DNA from: Burkholderiaceae bacterium
GTDB taxonomy: Bacteria; Pseudomonadota; Gammaproteobacteria; Burkholderiales; Burkholderiaceae_E
NCBI GenBank assembly: GCA_016710525.1
Contig: JADJVQ010000026.1
Location: forward strand, 20,932 to 84,931
Reading direction: 5' to 3'
Length of the DNA stretch: 64,000 bases
The translations under genes were made by a program, and so were the position numbers. Under the pieces are notes generated by a model that made no database searches, was not told the DNA's origin, and saw only the letters and a program-made list of their open reading frames with translations. Of this stretch, positions 25,797 to 35,354 are shown piece after piece (position 1 is the first letter of the stretch; each line of letters begins with the position of its first letter).

Positions 25797-26465
25797 TCAG
25801 CGCACCTGGGTGACCGTGTAAGCCACCGCCACCGCGCAGGCGATCAGCACGATCAGTGCCCTCAGCCGCAGCCCCGCACTGTCGTCGGCCGCCTCGGGCA
25901 AGGGGACGCCGGCCGGATATTCGCGGTCGCCGGCCACCATCGGCGCGACCAGCGTTTCCTTCTTGATGCGGGAGTAAAAGAGGATGGCGCCCAGATGCAG
26001 CGCGATCAGCCCGATCACCACGAACCGGTTCAGGCGGTGCAGGGTGGTGATCAGGTCGCTGGTGTCGCTGGAAATCAGCCGCTTGAGCGGGCCGTCCCAC
26101 ATGATCGAGTCGTTGGCGAACAGGCCGCTGCCAGCCTGGAAGGCGAGCGCCGCCAGCAGAGCGTAGACCGAGAAGGCGCCCAGCGGATTGTGGCCCGGCG
26201 TGGGCTCGCTGCGCCCGCCCAGGTAACGGAGCGCCGCGATCGGATTGGGCGGGAAGCTGGCGAAGCGGGCGTAGCGCGAGCCGATGAAGCCCCAGATCAC
26301 CCGGAACGAAACCAGCGTGAGAATGGCGAAGCCGAAGCGGAAGTGCCAGGCGATGGCGTCCCCGCCGATCTTCACCGACACCAGCGAGCCGACAATGCAC
26401 GCCAGCAGGGCCCAGTGAAACAGGCGGGTGGGCAGATCCCAGACTCTGACGCGTCGATCATTCAT
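25797..26465 (-). CDS. Cytochrome b561-type membrane protein
   Basis: A 222-residue protein with four main membrane helices of the b561 / Ni,Fe-hydrogenase cytochrome b type: RVWDLPTRLFHWALLACIVG with the first haem-ligand His, WHFRFGFAILTLVSFRVIWG, then TLHRLNRFVVIGLIALHLG with further His ligands. It passes electrons between the quinone pool and periplasmic cytochromes, here perhaps the convergent cytochrome c'. ATG 26465 is preferred, with GGAG nine bases upstream; ATG 26480 is also in frame. The C-terminus adds one more hydrophobic segment. Confidence 0.87.
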   Translation of the reverse strand: MNDRRVRVWDLPTRLFHWALLACIVGSLVSVKIGGDAIAWHFRFGFAILTLVSFRVIWGFIGSRYARFASFPPNPIAALRYLGGRSEPTPGHNPLGAFSVYALLAALAFQAGSGLFANDSIMWDGPLKRLISSDTSDLITTLHRLNRFVVIGLIALHLGAILFYSRIKKETLVAPMVAGDREYPAGVPLPEAADDSAGLRLRALIVLIACAVAVAYTVTQVR

Positions 26466-26547
26466 CGGCGAAGACTCCATGGAGGCGAAAGCGCCACGAT
26501 ACCGCGACGCCGGCAATCTCGCGCCCGCCGCGTCCCGGGCGATCAGG

Positions 26548-27495
26548 TCAGGGCAGTTCCGGCTGGCCGTCGTCGTCTTTTTTCTTGAGCGGCTTGACCA
26601 GGTCTTCGCGCTTGACGCCCAGCCACATCGCGATGGCGGCGGCCACGAACACCGACGAATAGATGCCGAACAGGATGCCGATGGTCAGCGCCAGGGCGAA
26701 GTAGTGCAGGGTCGGGCCGCCGAACAGCAGCATCGACAGGACCATCAGCTGCGTGGAACCGTGCGTGATGATCGTGCGCGAAATGGTGCTGGTGATGGCG
26801 TGATCGAGCACGGCCGGAGCCGTCATGTTGCGGGCCGCCCGTTCGCGGAACTTTTCGCGCACGCGGTCGAAGATCACCACCGATTCGTTGACCGAGTAGC
26901 CCAGCACCGCCAGCACCGCCGCCAGCACGGACAGCGAGAACTCCCACTGGAAGGCCGCGAAGAAGCCCAGGATGATGATTACGTCATGCAGGTTGGCGAT
27001 GATCGCCGCGACCGCGAACTTCCATTCGAAGCGGATCGCCAGGTAGATCATGATGCCCACCACCACGAACAGCAGCGCCAGCGCCCCGTCGGTGGCGAGT
27101 TCGGAGCCGACCTGAGGGCCGACGAATTCGACCCGGCGCAGTTCGGCCTTGGCGTCCTGCGCCTTGAGCGCGCCCATCACCTGGTCGCTCTGCTTGGCCG
27201 TGCTCTCGCCCTTGCGTATCGGCAGGCGGATCATCACATCGCGGGCGGTGCCGAAATTCTGGACCTGGGCATCGGTGAATCCCAGCGTTTCGACCGTCTT
27301 GCGGATCGACTCGAGGTTGGCCGCCTGCGGGTAGCTGACCTCGAGCACCGTGCCGCCGGTGAACTCGATCGACAGGTGCAGCCCGCGCACGGCGAGAAAG
27401 CCCACTGCCGCTGCAAAGGTGAGCAGCGAGATCAGGTTGAACACCAGGGCATGCCGCATGAACGGGATGTCGCGGCGGATGCGAAAGAATTCCAT
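26548..27495 (-). CDS. secF: Protein translocase subunit SecF
   Basis: A 315-residue inner-membrane protein that works with SecD to use the proton gradient in late protein export. Seen: a first membrane helix near residue 18, the periplasmic segment with IEFTGGTVLEV, and the RND-like helix bundle with SVLAAVLAVLGYSVNESVVIFDRVRE near residue 190, the SecF core motif, and MTAPAVLDHAITSTISRT beyond. Length and order are normal. The start is 21 bp after secD, so both come from one transcript that begins upstream at yajC. Confidence 0.95.
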   Translation of the reverse strand: MEFFRIRRDIPFMRHALVFNLISLLTFAAAVGFLAVRGLHLSIEFTGGTVLEVSYPQAANLESIRKTVETLGFTDAQVQNFGTARDVMIRLPIRKGESTAKQSDQVMGALKAQDAKAELRRVEFVGPQVGSELATDGALALLFVVVGIMIYLAIRFEWKFAVAAIIANLHDVIIILGFFAAFQWEFSLSVLAAVLAVLGYSVNESVVIFDRVREKFRERAARNMTAPAVLDHAITSTISRTIITHGSTQLMVLSMLLFGGPTLHYFALALTIGILFGIYSSVFVAAAIAMWLGVKREDLVKPLKKKDDDGQPELP

Positions 27496-27516
27496 GGAGG
27501 CGTCTCGTGTGCTGAA

Positions 27517-29367
27517 TCAGGTGGGTTTCCAGACCTGGCCGATCGAGACCTTGCCTAGCTTCTTTTGCCGCCCGTACCAGAGATTGACGATCCCGCGCGA
27601 GAAGAACACCGCCGAGAAGATCGAGGTCATGATGCCCAGGCAGTGCACGACGGCGAAGCCGCGCACCGCACCCGAGCCGAACACCAGCAGGGCCAGTCCC
27701 GCGATCAGCGTGGTCACGTTGGAGTCGAGGATGGTGGCCCAGGCCCGCTCGTAGCCGGTCGCGATGGCGGCCTGCGGCGGCATGCCGTTGCGCAGCTCTT
27801 CGCGGATGCGTTCGTTGATCAGCACGTTGGCGTCGATCGCCATGCCCAGCGTGAGCGCCACCGCGGCGATGCCGGGCAGCGTCAGGGTGGCCTGCAGCAG
27901 CGACAGCAGGGCCACCAGCAGCAGCAGGTTGACCGCCAGCGCCAGTGTCGAGAACAGGCCGAACAGCAGGTAGTAGGACAGCATGAACGCGGCGATCGCG
28001 ATGAAGCCGTACATCGTGCTGTTGAAGCCCTTGCTGATGTTGTCGGCGCCCAGGCTCGGGCCGATGGTGCGCTCTTCGATGATCTCCATCGGCGCGGCCA
28101 GCGCGCCGGCGCGCAGCAGCAGCGCCAGGTCGTTGGCGCCCGCCGGGCTGTCCATGCCGGTGATCTGGAAGCGCGAGCCGAGTTCGGCCTGGATGGTGGC
28201 CACCGTCAGCACTTCGCCCTTGCCGCGTTCGAACAGGACCACCGCCATCGGCTTCTTGATGTTTTCGCGCGAGACATCGCGCAGAACCCGGCCGGCGCCG
28301 TCGTTCAGCTGGATGCCGACCGCGGCGCGCTGGTTTTCGTCGAAGGTGGCCTGGGCGCCGGTGAGCTGTTCGCCGGAGAAGATCACCTGCTTGCGCAGCA
28401 CCACCGGGGCGCCGCGGCCCACCTTGAACAGTTCGCTGCCGAACGGGACCGGGCCGCTGCCCATCAGGGCTGCCTGCGCTTCGGCCGTGCCGTCGACCAG
28501 GCGCGCTTCCAGGGTGGCGGTGCGGCCCAGGATGTCCTTGGCCTTGGCGGTGTCTTGAACACCCGGCAGCTGCACCACGATCCGGTCGGCGCCCTGCTGC
28601 TGGATCACGGGCTCGGCCACGCCCAGCTCGTTGACCCGGTTGTGCAGGGTGGTGATGTTCTGCTTGAGCGCGGTGTCGAGCACTTCTTTGGCGGCCGCCG
28701 GCTTGAACACGGCGACCAGCTTCAGGTCGCTGCCATCGGTTGCGTCGGTGAGCTCCAGATTGGGCTGGCCGTCGAGGATGACATTGCGGGCCTTGCCACG
28801 CGTGTCTTCGTCGCGAAAGCGCACTTCGATGCTGTCGCCGGAACGGCTGATGCCGGCATGGCGAACGTTCTTTTCGCGCATCAGCGTGCGCAGATCGCCG
28901 GCGGTGGTGTCCAGGCGTTTGGTCAGCGCCTGCTTCATGTCGACCTGCAACAGGAAGTGCACGCCACCGCGCAGATCGAGGCCCAGGTACATGGGCAGGG
29001 CGCCCAGGCTGGTCAGCCAGGACGGCGAGGCCGACAGCAGATTCAGGGCCACCACATAGACCGGTTCGCTGGCGTCCGGGTTCAGATCCTTTTGCAGCGC
29101 GTCCTTGGCCTTGAGCTGGGTGTCGGTGTCGGCGAAGCGGGCCTTGATCGAGTTGCCGTCGAACTGCAGCCCGGTCGATTTGATCTGGGCCTTTTGCAAA
29201 ACGGACTCGACCCGCGCGAGCATGCCCGTGTCGATCTTGATGGTTGCCTTGCCGCTGGAAACCTGAACGGCTGGGGACTCGCCGAAGAAGTTCGGCAAGG
29301 TATAGATCAGGCCGAACGCCAGCGTGACGGCCAGGATGGCGTATTTCCAGATCGGGTAGCGGTTCAT
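27517..29367 (-). CDS. secD: Protein translocase subunit SecD
   Basis: A 616-residue partner of SecF. Seen: an N-terminal helix (residues 5-22), a large periplasmic P1 domain with YLGLDLRGGVHFLLQVDM, a second periplasmic region, and the SecD helix bundle with ALTLGMAIDANVLINERIREE near residue 510. ATG 29367 (MNRYPIWKY) is the usual family start; a start nine codons earlier lacks homology. It lies 64 bp after yajC and 21 bp before secF. Confidence 0.95.
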   Translation of the reverse strand: MNRYPIWKYAILAVTLAFGLIYTLPNFFGESPAVQVSSGKATIKIDTGMLARVESVLQKAQIKSTGLQFDGNSIKARFADTDTQLKAKDALQKDLNPDASEPVYVVALNLLSASPSWLTSLGALPMYLGLDLRGGVHFLLQVDMKQALTKRLDTTAGDLRTLMREKNVRHAGISRSGDSIEVRFRDEDTRGKARNVILDGQPNLELTDATDGSDLKLVAVFKPAAAKEVLDTALKQNITTLHNRVNELGVAEPVIQQQGADRIVVQLPGVQDTAKAKDILGRTATLEARLVDGTAEAQAALMGSGPVPFGSELFKVGRGAPVVLRKQVIFSGEQLTGAQATFDENQRAAVGIQLNDGAGRVLRDVSRENIKKPMAVVLFERGKGEVLTVATIQAELGSRFQITGMDSPAGANDLALLLRAGALAAPMEIIEERTIGPSLGADNISKGFNSTMYGFIAIAAFMLSYYLLFGLFSTLALAVNLLLLVALLSLLQATLTLPGIAAVALTLGMAIDANVLINERIREELRNGMPPQAAIATGYERAWATILDSNVTTLIAGLALLVFGSGAVRGFAVVHCLGIMTSIFSAVFFSRGIVNLWYGRQKKLGKVSIGQVWKPT

Positions 29368-29431
29368 CAGCAGGTCTCGTGCAATGCCGCGCACCCGGGC
29401 GGCAGGCGCGCCCCGGGTGTCGGCTGGGGGG

Positions 29432-29767
29432 TCAGATCGCCTTCATCGTGCCGTTGGGCAACAGGGTCTGGACGGCGGATTTCTGAACATTCAGCTCGAT
29501 CGGGCCGTCGCCGGCGCGCGCCACCTCGAGGGTGATGTAGCTTTCGCCGACTTTGGAGATCTTGCCGACCACACCGCCGGCGGTGACGACTTCATCGCCC
29601 TTCTTGAGTGCCTCGAGCATGGCGCGCGCCTCTTTGGCCCGTTTCATCTGCGGACGGATCATCAGGAAATACAGCACCACGAACATCAGGATGATCGGCA
29701 GGAAGCCGAGGATCTGCTGTTCGGTGGAGCCGCCAGCGGCTTGGGCGTAAGCTGTTGAAATCAGCAC
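29432..29767 (-). CDS. yajC: Preprotein translocase accessory subunit YajC
   Basis: A 111-residue protein with a single N-terminal membrane helix (about residues 20-40, ending in MIRPQMKR) and a small cytoplasmic beta domain (GDEVVTAGGVVGKISKVGE). It associates with SecDF. The start is GTG 29767, supported by a strong AGGAGG ribosome site seven bases upstream and a TATAAT -10 box beyond it, so the yajC-secD-secF transcript probably begins here, next to the end of tgt. Confidence 0.93.
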   Translation of the reverse strand: MLISTAYAQAAGGSTEQQILGFLPIILMFVVLYFLMIRPQMKRAKEARAMLEALKKGDEVVTAGGVVGKISKVGESYITLEVARAGDGPIELNVQKSAVQTLLPNGTMKAI

Positions 29768-29795
29768 GTTTTTTTCCTCCTAAGGGCAACCGGGC

Positions 29796-29801
29796 ATTAT
29801 A
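29796..29801 (-). promoter_or_regulatory. -10 box of a yajC promoter
   Basis: A consensus TATAAT on the minus strand, 29 bp before the yajC GTG and followed by an AGGAGG ribosome site. No clear -35 is seen. The octamer GCCCGGTT occurs on both sides of the box. The element lies in the 45-bp gap after tgt. Confidence 0.55.
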
Positions 29802-29812
29802 ACCGGGCGGGT

Positions 29813-30943
29813 TCAACCCACGCCACGGGCGCGGTCCTGGGCGAACCGCTGTCGAAAATTCTCGAATTCGCCAAGGGCGATCGCTTCGCGCATTTCGCTC
29901 ATCAGCGACAAGTAATAGTGCAGATTGTGGACCGTCGCCAGGCGCGCGCCCAGGATCTCGTCCACGCGCTGCAGGTGATGCACATAGGCACGCGAAAAAT
30001 TGCGGCAGGCGTAGCAGCCGCAGGTTTCGTCGATCGGTCGCTGGTCGTCGCGGAACCTTGCGTTGCGCAGGCGCAGGTCGCCAAAGCGGGTGAACAGCCA
30101 GCCGTTGCGCGCATTGCGCGTGGGCATCACGCAATCGAACATGTCGATGCCGTGGGCCACCCCCTGAACCAGGTCTTCGGGTGTGCCCACGCCCATCAGG
30201 TAGCGCGGCGCGCCGGCCGGCAGGCGCGGCGCGGTATGCGCCAGCAGCCGCATCATGTCTTCCTTGGGCTCGCCCACCGACAGCCCGCCGATCGCATAGC
30301 CGTCAAAGCCGATGTCGACCAGGCCGGCCAGCGATTCGTCGCGCAGGGCTTCGAACATGCCGCCCTGCACGATGCCGAAGAGCGCGTTCGGATTGGCCTG
30401 CGCATCGAAGGCGTCGCGCGAGCGGCGCGCCCAGCGCAGCGACAGCTGCATCGAGTCAGCGGCCTGCGCGCGGCTGGCGGGTACGCCGTCGATTTCGTAC
30501 GGCGTGCACTCGTCGAAGATCATGGCGATATCCGAATTGAGCACCCGCTGGATCCGCATCGACTCCTCGGGCGTCAGCAGCAGCTTGTCGCCATTGATCG
30601 GCGAGGCAAAGCGCACGCCCTCCTCGCTGATCTTGCGCATCTGGCCCAGGCTGAATACCTGAAACCCGCCGGAATCGGTGAGGATCGGCTTATGCCAGCC
30701 GTTGAACGCGTGCAGGCCGCCGAAGGCCTCGATCACAGGCAATCCGGGTCGCAGCCACAGGTGGAAGGTATTGCCCAGGATGATCTGGGCGCCGACGGCA
30801 TCGAGCTCGACCGGGCTCATGGCCTTGACCGCGCCATAGGTGCCCACCGGCATGAAGATCGGGGTTTCGACCGATCCATGGTTCAGGGTGATGCGGCCGC
30901 GGCGTGCGAGGCCGTCGGTGGCGAGCAGATCGAATCGAAGCAT
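29813..30943 (-). CDS. tgt: Queuine tRNA-ribosyltransferase Tgt
   Basis: Swaps guanine 34 for the queuosine precursor preQ1 in tRNAs with GUN anticodons. It has 376 residues. Seen: the active-site DSGGFQVFSL near residue 91, the GGLSVGEPKE loop near 230, PRYLMGVGTPEDLVQGV near 257, and a zinc site built from the Cys residues of CGCYACRNFSRAY and a downstream His. All catalytic elements are present. It lies between queA and yajC, the common order in proteobacteria. Confidence 0.96.
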   Translation of the reverse strand: MLRFDLLATDGLARRGRITLNHGSVETPIFMPVGTYGAVKAMSPVELDAVGAQIILGNTFHLWLRPGLPVIEAFGGLHAFNGWHKPILTDSGGFQVFSLGQMRKISEEGVRFASPINGDKLLLTPEESMRIQRVLNSDIAMIFDECTPYEIDGVPASRAQAADSMQLSLRWARRSRDAFDAQANPNALFGIVQGGMFEALRDESLAGLVDIGFDGYAIGGLSVGEPKEDMMRLLAHTAPRLPAGAPRYLMGVGTPEDLVQGVAHGIDMFDCVMPTRNARNGWLFTRFGDLRLRNARFRDDQRPIDETCGCYACRNFSRAYVHHLQRVDEILGARLATVHNLHYYLSLMSEMREAIALGEFENFRQRFAQDRARGVG

Positions 30944-31022
30944 GAAGGTGGCAGGCGGCGAGCGCAGAGTGGCTCGGCGCGCAGCTTACCCGAGGACAGC
31001 GCCCGCCGGCTAACCTGCCTGG

Positions 31023-32060
31023 TCAGGCGGCAAGGGCATCCGGGCAGCGGGTCAGCAGCATCGCGTCGCCATAGCTGAAGAATCGGTAGTGCTCGCGCAC
31101 CGCATGGGCATAGGCATCGCGGATCCGCTGGACCCCGGCGAAGGCGGACACCAGCATCAGCAGGGTCGAGCGCGGCAGGTGGAAATTGGTGAGCAGCGCG
31201 TCGACCACCCGGAAGCGGTAGCCGGGCAGGATGAACAGCGCCGTTTCGCTGGATCCCGGGGCAATCCGTCCTGACTCATCGGCCCGGCTTTCGAGCGCGC
31301 GCAACGAGGTCGTGCCGACGGCGATCACTCGGGCCCTGCGCGCGCGGGCACGCTCGATCGCCGCCACGGTGGCGGGGGGAATGTCGTATCGCTCGGTGTG
31401 CATCCGGTGTTGCGACAGATCGTCGACGCGCACCGGCTGGAAGGTGCCGGCGCCCACGTGCAGGGTCACGAAGGCCAGCGAGACGCCATCGGCGCGCAGC
31501 GCATCGAGCAGGGCTTCGTCGAAGTGCAGCCCGGCCGTGGGTGCGGCCACCGCGCCGGCGGCGCGCGCATACACCGTCTGATAGCGCGCGTCATCGGGCG
31601 CCTGCGGCTCGCGCGTGATGTAAGGCGGCAGCGGCAGCCGGCCTTCGCGCTCCAGGACCGCCAGCACCGGCTCGTCGAAGCGCAGCTGATAGAACTCGCC
31701 CTCGCGCGCCTCGACGGTGGCCAGCGCCTGTCCCAGCCGCAGCACCGTGCCCGCCCCGGGGGACTTGCTCGCACGCACCTGCGCCAGAGCGCGGTGTTCG
31801 CCGGTGATCCGCTCGATCATCACCTCGATGCGCCCGCCGCTGTCGCGCTTGATGCCCAGCAGCCGGGCCTTGATGACACGCGTGTCGTTCATCACCAGCA
31901 GGTCGCCCGGGCGCAGCAGGCCACGCAGGTCCTGGAAGCGAAGGTCGGCCAGCGGACCCTGCGCAGGCACCTGCAGCAGGCGGCTGCCGGTGCGCTCGGC
32001 CATCGGGTGATGGGCGATCAGTTCGTCGGGCAGGTCGTAGTCGAAATCGGACAGACGCAT
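31023..32060 (-). CDS. queA: S-adenosylmethionine:tRNA ribosyltransferase-isomerase QueA
   Basis: Converts preQ1 in tRNA to epoxyqueuosine using the ribosyl group of S-adenosylmethionine. The 345-residue protein starts with the typical SDFDYDLPDELIAHHP and carries PTAGLHFDEALLDALRADGV near residue 175, the THVGAGTF-like segment LHVGAGTFQPV near 205, and NFHLPRSTLLMLVSAFAG near 300. The gap of 79 bp to tgt allows co-transcription. No preQ1 riboswitch was recognised upstream. Confidence 0.96.
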   Translation of the reverse strand: MRLSDFDYDLPDELIAHHPMAERTGSRLLQVPAQGPLADLRFQDLRGLLRPGDLLVMNDTRVIKARLLGIKRDSGGRIEVMIERITGEHRALAQVRASKSPGAGTVLRLGQALATVEAREGEFYQLRFDEPVLAVLEREGRLPLPPYITREPQAPDDARYQTVYARAAGAVAAPTAGLHFDEALLDALRADGVSLAFVTLHVGAGTFQPVRVDDLSQHRMHTERYDIPPATVAAIERARARRARVIAVGTTSLRALESRADESGRIAPGSSETALFILPGYRFRVVDALLTNFHLPRSTLLMLVSAFAGVQRIRDAYAHAVREHYRFFSYGDAMLLTRCPDALAA

Positions 32061-32160
32061 GGGGTGGGACAGGCGTTTCGCGGTGGGCGCGAGGGCGTGA
32101 CGCGGGCCTTGATCAGGCGGCCACGGCGGCGAAGGCGGCTAGGTTACACTGGCCCGCGCC

Positions 32161-32964
32161 ATGGATACGAGCCTTGTCATCGCACCCCGTTTCAACGGAC
32201 CCGCCCACTCCGGCAACGGCGGATATGCCGCCGGCCTGCTGGCGGGGCAGTGGCTGGCCCGCCAGGGCGTCATGCGCGGGCCGGCCGACAGGGTTCGATC
32301 GGCGGGCGAGCGTGCATGGCCCGCCTCGTCCGCGGTCGAAGTCACGCTGCGCGCGCCGCTTCCGCTGGGCAGGTCGCTGCAGCTGCAATCGTCCGGGCCC
32401 GATGGGCTGTCGCTGATGGACGGCGATGTGCTGCTGGCGCAGGCGCGCGCCACCGATCTGTCGCTCGAAGTGCCGCCCAGCCCCGCGCTGGCGCAGGCCG
32501 CCGCGGCCGGTGCGCTCGGGCGTCTGCACGCCGCGCGCGGGGTGGGCAACAGCTACCTCACCTGTTTTGGCTGCGGCGTCGGCCGGCAAGCCCATGACGG
32601 GCTGCGCATCGTGCCGTCGCCGGTCGGCGACGACGGCCTGGTTGCCAGTGACTGGACACCGCACGCGGCCCTGGGCGATGGCCAGGGCGTCGTGCCGGAT
32701 GCCGTTGTCTGGGCGGCGCTCGACTGCCCCGCCGGCATCGCCTGGAACCACCGTCTGCGCGACGGGCCGGCGCTGGTCACCGGGCAGATGGTGGTGGCGA
32801 TCGATGGGCCGGTGCGCACCGGCCAGCCGCATGTGGTGATCGGCTGGCCGATCGTGGCCGAGGGCCGCAAGCTGCATGCCGGCAGCGCGCTGTTCGATGC
32901 CTCGGGCCGGGTGCTGGCGCGCTCGCGCCAGCTCTGGATCATCCCGCGCGCCGAGGCGCGCTGA
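32161..32964 (+). CDS. Thioesterase-like protein of unknown substrate
   Basis: A 267-residue protein. The opening FNGPAHSGNGGYAAGLLAG resembles the start of hot-dog acyl-CoA thioesterase-like proteins, and a second conserved patch (NSYLTCFGCGVGR) lies near residue 130 with two cysteines. No signal peptide or membrane helix. It stands alone, divergent from queA and converging on the SDR gene eight bases away. Assignment to a fatty-acyl or aromatic-CoA thioesterase role is inference from these patches only. Confidence 0.6.
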   Translation: MDTSLVIAPRFNGPAHSGNGGYAAGLLAGQWLARQGVMRGPADRVRSAGERAWPASSAVEVTLRAPLPLGRSLQLQSSGPDGLSLMDGDVLLAQARATDLSLEVPPSPALAQAAAAGALGRLHAARGVGNSYLTCFGCGVGRQAHDGLRIVPSPVGDDGLVASDWTPHAALGDGQGVVPDAVVWAALDCPAGIAWNHRLRDGPALVTGQMVVAIDGPVRTGQPHVVIGWPIVAEGRKLHAGSALFDASGRVLARSRQLWIIPRAEAR

Positions 32965-32971
32965 GCAGGGG

Positions 32972-33736
32972 TCAGCGCGCCGTATAACCGCCGTCGACGG
33001 TGTAGTAGGACCCGGTGACGAACGAGGCCTGGTCCGAGCACAGGAACGCGATGGCGTTGGCGATTTCCTGGGCCTGTCCGAGCCGTCCGATCGGGTGCTG
33101 AGAGATCAGGTGCGCGGTCATCGCCGCGTCGGCCAGCGCGTTGGCGATCATCGGCGTCTCGATGAATCCCGGACCCACCGCGTTGACGCGGATCCCCTGC
33201 GGCGCGCAGTCGAGCGCCGCCGTGCGGGTCAGCCCGACCACGCCGTGCTTGGAGGCCGTGTAGGCGGGCGTGCCGGCCAGGCCCACCGAGCCCAGGATCG
33301 AGGCCAGATTGACGATCGCGCCGCCACCCCCGGCGATCATCGCCGGCAGCTCCGAGCGCAGGCAGTGGAAGACCCCGCTCAGATTGATGCCGATGATGTG
33401 CTGCCAGTCGTCCAGCGAATACCGGTCGGTGGGATTGCGCCGTCCGCCGACCCCGGCGTTGTTCACCGCGATATCGAGGCGCCCGTGCAGGGCCATCGTG
33501 GCGTCGACCATGGCCTGGACCGATGCCGGGTCGGCCACGTCGACCTCGAGGAAGTCGGCCTGGCCGCCCGCCTGGCGGATGCCGGCCACGGCCGCTTCGC
33601 CGACATCGCGCTGGCGGTCGGCCACGATCACCCGGGCGCCGCCGCTGGCGAAGGTCTGGGCGCAAGCCAGACCGATGCCGGACGCCGCGCCGGTCACGAG
33701 GGCAACCTTGTTCGAGAAATCGTAGGGGGTCTTCAT
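32972..33736 (-). CDS. Short-chain dehydrogenase/reductase
   Basis: A 254-residue classical SDR. Seen: cofactor loop TGAASGIG at about residues 16-23, the NNAGVGG motif near 93, and the active-site pair YTASK near 158 with an upstream catalytic Ser in NLASILGSVG. An Asp-Arg after the second strand (VADRQ) favours NAD. The substrate is unknown. The next upstream gene (33828) is an amidohydrolase read in the same direction with 91 bp between; co-regulation is possible. Confidence 0.88.
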   Translation of the reverse strand: MKTPYDFSNKVALVTGAASGIGLACAQTFASGGARVIVADRQRDVGEAAVAGIRQAGGQADFLEVDVADPASVQAMVDATMALHGRLDIAVNNAGVGGRRNPTDRYSLDDWQHIIGINLSGVFHCLRSELPAMIAGGGGAIVNLASILGSVGLAGTPAYTASKHGVVGLTRTAALDCAPQGIRVNAVGPGFIETPMIANALADAAMTAHLISQHPIGRLGQAQEIANAIAFLCSDQASFVTGSYYTVDGGYTAR

Positions 33737-33827
33737 CGGGTTCGGTTCCGGGGGTCAGTGGATCGAAGCGGAGCATCCTCGTGGCCAGCGCGTCTGCCGC
33801 GATGGCCGCGAGGCGGGCCGACGCGAC

Positions 33828-35333
33828 TCAGGCGCGCGTCAGGACACGGCCGGGCCGGGCGCCCGTGCCCTGGCCGTCCTGCCAAACCAGGGCGCCATTG
33901 ACGATCACGGCGTCGATGCCGCGTGCCTTCTGGGTGGAGTGCTGGAAGTCGGCCGCGTCGCGCACGGTGGCCGCGTCGAAGACGGTGATGTCGGCGAAGG
34001 CGCCGACGCGCAGTTCACCGCGGTCGGCCAGGCCGAAATTGCGGGCGGTCAGGCCGGTCATCTTGTAGACCGCGGTCTCGAGCGGGAACAGGCCGAGCTC
34101 GCGGCTGTACAGGCCCAGCACGCGCGGGAAGGTGCCCCACAGCCGCGGATGCGGGTTGCCGCCCAGCGGTATGCCGTCGGAGCCGATCATGGTGTCGGGG
34201 AAGGCCAGGATGCGGCGCACGTCGTCTTCGTGCATCGCGAAGTAGATCGCCGAGGCGGGCAGCAGCTTTTCGATGACCTGCGCCCGCGGCAAGCCCATCT
34301 CGGCGATGACCTCGTCGAGGTCCCGTCCGTCGTACTCGGGGTGCGGGTAGGACGAGGCGATCAGCACCTTGGAGGCCATCACGGCACGGCTCTCGGACAG
34401 CATGGTCGAGGACGCGGCGTACGGATAGCAGTCCAGGCAGACCCGCTGCTCGAGCATGCGCTGCGCGATCAGCGGCAGCGTTTCGGCCGAACGGCCGAAG
34501 TTGGCCATGCCCGCCACCTTGTGGTGCGAGATCAGCGCCGTCACACCCAGTTCGCGGCCGATCCGCAGGGTCTCGTCGATCGACTCGACGATGTGTTCGC
34601 CTTCATCGCGCATGTGGGCGCAGTAGATGCCGCCCAGCCGGCGCATCGGCTCGAACACCGCGATGACCTCTTCGGCGGGCGCGGCGGCCGCGGGTTCGTA
34701 GAACAGGCCGCTGGAGGCGCCGATCGCGCCGGCCGCCATCGACTGCTCGAGCAGCTCGCGCATTTCGGCGATTTCCTGCGCGTTGGCCGGGCGGTCCAGC
34801 GCGCTCATCGTCGCGGCGCGAAGGGTGGTATGACCCACCAGCGCCGCCGTATTGATGGCCGCAGGACTGGCCCGCAACGCGTCCAGGTAGGCGGCAAAGC
34901 TGCGGTAGATGAAGGCGCCGCCGCCGCTGGCGTCCAGCAGGTCGAGCGGCGCGGGCGTGGGCTTGGGCAGGCCGCGAGGCACCGGCGCGATCGAGATGCC
35001 GCAGTTGCCGGTGACCACCGTGGTGACGCCCTGGCTGACCTTGGGGGTCATCTGGGGATCGGTCAGCAGCGCGGTGTCGTCGTGGGTGTGGCAGTCGATG
35101 AAGCCTGGCGCGACGATGCGCCCGCGCGCCTCGATGCAGGTGCGCGCGGCCTGCGCGGACGCCTCGTCGACCGAGCCGACGAACACGATCCGGGCGTCGC
35201 GCACGCCCAGGTCGGCATCGAAGCGCGGACTGCGGGTGCCGTCGATCACCGTGCCATGGCGCACCAGCAGATCGAAGGGCACGCCCTGGTCGGCGCGGCC
35301 GGTGGTGTCGGAACCTGCTGCGGGGTGGCTCAT
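33828..35333 (-). CDS. N-acyl-D-amino-acid deacylase (D-aminoacylase)
   Basis: A 501-residue amidohydrolase-superfamily protein. Seen: PGFIDCHTHDDTALL with the metal-binding HxH near residue 75, TVVTGNCGISIAP near 118 (a Cys that bridges or binds Zn in this family), SHHKVAGMANFGRS near 278, and MIGSDGIPLGGNPHPR with the catalytic Asp near 385. It hydrolyses N-acyl-D-amino acids to D-amino acids and fatty or acetic acid. The neighbouring SDR and DUF1993 genes run in the same direction. Confidence 0.88.
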   Translation of the reverse strand: MSHPAAGSDTTGRADQGVPFDLLVRHGTVIDGTRSPRFDADLGVRDARIVFVGSVDEASAQAARTCIEARGRIVAPGFIDCHTHDDTALLTDPQMTPKVSQGVTTVVTGNCGISIAPVPRGLPKPTPAPLDLLDASGGGAFIYRSFAAYLDALRASPAAINTAALVGHTTLRAATMSALDRPANAQEIAEMRELLEQSMAAGAIGASSGLFYEPAAAAPAEEVIAVFEPMRRLGGIYCAHMRDEGEHIVESIDETLRIGRELGVTALISHHKVAGMANFGRSAETLPLIAQRMLEQRVCLDCYPYAASSTMLSESRAVMASKVLIASSYPHPEYDGRDLDEVIAEMGLPRAQVIEKLLPASAIYFAMHEDDVRRILAFPDTMIGSDGIPLGGNPHPRLWGTFPRVLGLYSRELGLFPLETAVYKMTGLTARNFGLADRGELRVGAFADITVFDAATVRDAADFQHSTQKARGIDAVIVNGALVWQDGQGTGARPGRVLTRA

Positions 35334-35354
35334 GGTCGGTCTGTCCCTGGCTGA

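Noticed and set aside
30944..31022. preQ1 riboswitch upstream of tgt or queA
   Set aside because: No pseudoknot-like C-rich or A-rich pattern was seen in the short gaps.
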